Below are positions 6,737 through 8,308 of a stretch of DNA of 8,308 bases, in pieces; the stretch's first letter is position 1; each line of letters starts with the position of its first letter. This DNA is from JTS-RE37 sp041743975 (lineage in GTDB: Bacteria > Bacteroidota > Bacteroidia > Flavobacteriales > Flavobacteriaceae). The notes under the pieces are model-generated. The model made no database searches. It saw only the letters and a program-made list of their open reading frames with translations, and was not told the origin of the DNA. The DNA lies in the NCBI GenBank assembly GCA_041743975.1, contig JBGTLT010000068.1:1-8308 (forward strand). Reading direction: 5' to 3'. The position numbers and the translations under genes are program-made.

Positions 6737-6744
6737 TATTTTTG
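6737..6744 (+). promoter_or_regulatory. Bacteroidota -7 promoter box for the thioesterase-menF genes
   Basis: TATTTTTG is a perfect match to TAnnTTTG. It ends 15 bases before the ATG at 6760, the expected place for a short 5' leader. It lies inside the longer reading frame that begins at GTG 6667, so it argues that the real start is 6760. No TTG is visible at the usual -33 distance. Confidence 0.5.
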
Positions 6745-6759
6745 CCTAAATTTCAGCAT

Positions 6760-7182
6760 ATGAACGACTACCATAAAAAGATATTGGCGGTTTGCAATGA
6801 CGTGCGCAGGAATACCCTGATGGAAACTTTGGATATTGAATATATCGATGTGGGGGAGAACTACATGGTGGCCCGTATGCCGGTGACGCCCCGGGTCCAT
6901 CAGCCGGATGGTGTATTGCATGGGGGGGCCACAGTGGCATTGGCCGAAAGTGTGGCAAGTGCTGCATCCTATGTGTTCCTCGATGGGCAGAAATATTTTG
7001 TGAGGGGGATCGAAATAGCCGCGAACCATGTGAAAAGCATTCGCGAAGGATTTGTAGTGGCCAGGGCAACACTGGTGCATAAAGGGAGGACCACCCAATT
7101 ATGGAATATCCGGGTCAGTGATGAACAGGATAACCTGATTTCGAGTTGCAAACTCACTACCATTGCACTGGAACGGAAATAA
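6760..7182 (+). CDS. menI: Hotdog-fold thioesterase, probable DHNA-CoA thioesterase (MenI/YdiI type)
   Basis: This enzyme is expected to hydrolyse 1,4-dihydroxy-2-naphthoyl-CoA to DHNA and CoA, the step before prenylation in menaquinone synthesis. From ATG 6760 it has 140 residues, close to E. coli YdiI/MenI (136). The motif HQPDGVLHGGATVALAES (47-64) aligns closely with YdiI, and the active-site residues fall at the same numbers: Gln48, His54, Glu63 and Ser64/Ser67. Further family segments are ANHVKS and the closing KLTTIAL. I chose 6760 over GTG 6667 because the residue numbering matches, the added 31 residues resemble no family member, and a TAnnTTTG box lies just upstream. One base separates its TAA from the menF ATG, so the two are coupled. 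Related PaaI-type hotdog enzymes share the fold; the menF neighbour favours MenI. Confidence 0.88.
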   Translation: MNDYHKKILAVCNDVRRNTLMETLDIEYIDVGENYMVARMPVTPRVHQPDGVLHGGATVALAESVASAASYVFLDGQKYFVRGIEIAANHVKSIREGFVVARATLVHKGRTTQLWNIRVSDEQDNLISSCKLTTIALERK

Positions 7183-7183
7183 A

Positions 7184-8242
7184 ATGCTTCAGCTCCTGTA
7201 TAAAGCCCGGGAACAATACGGCTCTAACCTGCCCTTTGCCTTATACAGCAAGCCCGGGGAAGACAGGGTGACAGGGATATTCCAGGCAGATTCCACACTT
7301 CATCCAATCGGAGACTACACAAAAACAGGATTTGTATTTGCCCCGTTTGACCTTCAGCAACCCGGTATTTTGTTGATTCCGGATCACACCCTTTCCGTGG
7401 ATGTTGAAACACCTGCAGGTTCAGGTATTACTGCCGGGGGAACTGCCGGGGAAGAAAGATCCGCAAGGTCATTTCATCTTCAACTGGTTAAGAAAGGGAT
7501 CGAGGCCATAAACAAGGGCAGCCTTAAAAAAATTGTCCTTTCCCGACGTTTTGATATAGGGTGCCCGGCTTCCCCTTTTGATTTGTTCAGACAGCTGCCT
7601 GCAATATATCCCCATGCCTTTACATACCTGTGGTACCACCCGGGAAGCGGTATGTGGATGGGTGCAACACCCGAGTTATTGTTGCATTCGGATCAGCAAA
7701 CCCTAAGCAGTATGTCCCTTGCAGGGACCCTGAAACGGGACGAAGGAATATTGCCGGACTGGGGCCCGAAGGAGCTGCAGGAGCAGAAAATGGTTACAGA
7801 GTATATCGCAGGGTGTTTGTCACCTTTTCTGCAGGGCATGGAGGTGTCCCCTGTGGAAACCATAGAAGCGGGGTCAATGTGGCACCTGAGGTCTGTTATT
7901 CATGGGGGGATGAAGGATGCGGTGCTGCAACCTATTATCGCCGCCTTGCATCCTACCCCTGCTGTATGTGGTTTGCCGGCGGATAAGGCGAAAGACTTTA
8001 TCCTGGATTATGAGGAGTACAACCGGGAGTTTTATACAGGGTTCCTGGGGGAACTTAACTGGGGAACAGGGCTGCAAACCGAACTGTACGTCAATCTCCG
8101 ATGTGTGAAATTAGAGGCTGGCCGGGCTACGGTTTTTGTAGGCGGCGGTATAACGGAAGATTCCGAACCGGAAAAGGAATGGGAGGAAACAGTTGCTAAA
8201 AGTGCAACGATGCTGAAGGTATTAGGATATTCGGTAGTTTGA
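7184..8242 (+). CDS. menF: Isochorismate synthase
   Basis: It converts chorismate to isochorismate, the committing step of menaquinone synthesis, in the cytoplasm with Mg2+. At 352 residues it has the compact length of MenF/EntC/DhbC enzymes. The chorismate-binding domain shows KKIVLSR (115-121), where Lys116 matches the catalytic base (Lys190 of E. coli MenF, Lys147 of EntC). GATPELLL (160-167) holds the general-acid Glu164. Also present are SLAGTLKRD (178-186), LQEQKMVTEYI (198-208), WHLRS (233-237), HPTPAVCG (256-263), the NREFYTGFLGELN segment (280-292) and VGGGIT (319-324). His256 in HPTPAVCG is typical of isochorismate/salicylate synthases, whereas anthranilate synthases have Thr there. 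I chose ATG 7184, one base after the thioesterase stop; a TTG seven codons upstream is less likely. A role in siderophore synthesis is possible in principle, but the MenI and MenD-like neighbours point to menaquinone. Confidence 0.93.
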   Translation: MLQLLYKAREQYGSNLPFALYSKPGEDRVTGIFQADSTLHPIGDYTKTGFVFAPFDLQQPGILLIPDHTLSVDVETPAGSGITAGGTAGEERSARSFHLQLVKKGIEAINKGSLKKIVLSRRFDIGCPASPFDLFRQLPAIYPHAFTYLWYHPGSGMWMGATPELLLHSDQQTLSSMSLAGTLKRDEGILPDWGPKELQEQKMVTEYIAGCLSPFLQGMEVSPVETIEAGSMWHLRSVIHGGMKDAVLQPIIAALHPTPAVCGLPADKAKDFILDYEEYNREFYTGFLGELNWGTGLQTELYVNLRCVKLEAGRATVFVGGGITEDSEPEKEWEETVAKSATMLKVLGYSVV

Positions 8243-8274
8243 TTGGGTCAGGAAAATCTTCCGTCGTATTTTTG
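8243..8274 (+). promoter_or_regulatory. Internal promoter for the gene starting at 8283 (probable menD)
   Basis: TTG (8243-8245), 21 bases, then TATTTTTG (8267-8274) fits the TTG-N17-23-TAnnTTTG pattern reported for Flavobacterium. It is the best complete promoter match in the window. It begins directly after the menF stop codon and ends 8 bases before the next ATG, so the downstream gene can probably be transcribed apart from menF. Confidence 0.6.
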
Positions 8275-8282
8275 CAGGGTTT

Positions 8283-8308
8283 ATGAAATATACCAATGTC
8301 CCGCTTGC
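8283..8308 (+). CDS. menD: Start of a gene, probably menD (SEPHCHC synthase), cut by window edge
   Basis: Only eight full codons and two bases are present: MKYTNVPL, next residue Ala. Bacteroidota MenD proteins, which join isochorismate and 2-oxoglutarate using thiamine diphosphate, often begin with a short tail and then a Y-x-x-I/V-P-L-A/V segment ahead of the first helix. The place directly after menF is the usual menD place. The sequence is too short to prove this; the call rests on context plus the short N-terminal resemblance. Confidence 0.6.

Noticed and set aside
6667..6759. GTG start at 6667 that lengthens the thioesterase by 31 residues
   Set aside because: The extension matches nothing in the hotdog family, a TAnnTTTG promoter box lies inside it, and counting from 6760 places the active-site residues at the same numbers as in YdiI.
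6613..6759. Minus-strand open frames opposite the thioesterase 5' end
   Set aside because: They lack plausible starts and family features and lie opposite a well-supported gene; they are shadows.
7163..7183. TTG start at 7163 for menF, overlapping the thioesterase gene
   Set aside because: The ATG at 7184, one base after the upstream stop, gives a normal N-terminus and normal coupling.

Overview
The window looks like an ordinary chromosomal segment of a Bacteroidota bacterium, possibly close to Chitinophagaceae. The reasons are promoter boxes of the Bacteroidota type TAnnTTTG in front of several genes, start codons without clear Shine-Dalgarno sequences, a DnaK with the motif GGGTHDVS, secreted proteins of a kind common in this phylum, and a menaquinone cluster. 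The family-level placement is a guess.

Layout from left to right. The minus strand at 1-1241 carries most of an L-serine dehydratase (sdaA) that runs off the left edge. It is divergent from dnaK (1460-3373, +), and the 218 bases between them show no CIRCE element. dnaK ends at a strong intrinsic terminator (3407-3435). Next comes a secreted YD-repeat-like protein (3488-4432, +) whose TAnnTTTG box lies only 4 bases before its ATG. It converges on a secreted hypothetical protein (4443-5171, -) built of three cysteine-bounded repeats. A small hairpin between the two holds the second gene's stop codon in its loop. Then follow two translationally coupled minus-strand genes: a GNAT acetyltransferase (5731-6309) and a VOC/glyoxalase-fold protein (5345-5734). 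About 430 bases without a recognised gene come next, apart from a possible decayed mini-ORF. The right end is a menaquinone cluster on the plus strand: a MenI-like DHNA-CoA thioesterase (6760-7182), isochorismate synthase menF (7184-8242) and the first codons of what is probably menD (from 8283).

Functionally the segment mixes housekeeping genes (serine breakdown, protein folding, menaquinone synthesis) with lineage-type accessory genes. In the men cluster, MenF turns chorismate into isochorismate, MenD would use isochorismate next, and MenI acts later by releasing DHNA from DHNA-CoA. I see no CRISPR array, insertion sequence, tRNA, rRNA, phage gene or recognisable defence system. The least explained items are the three-repeat secreted protein and the convergent gene pair it belongs to; neither is evidence of a new system by itself.
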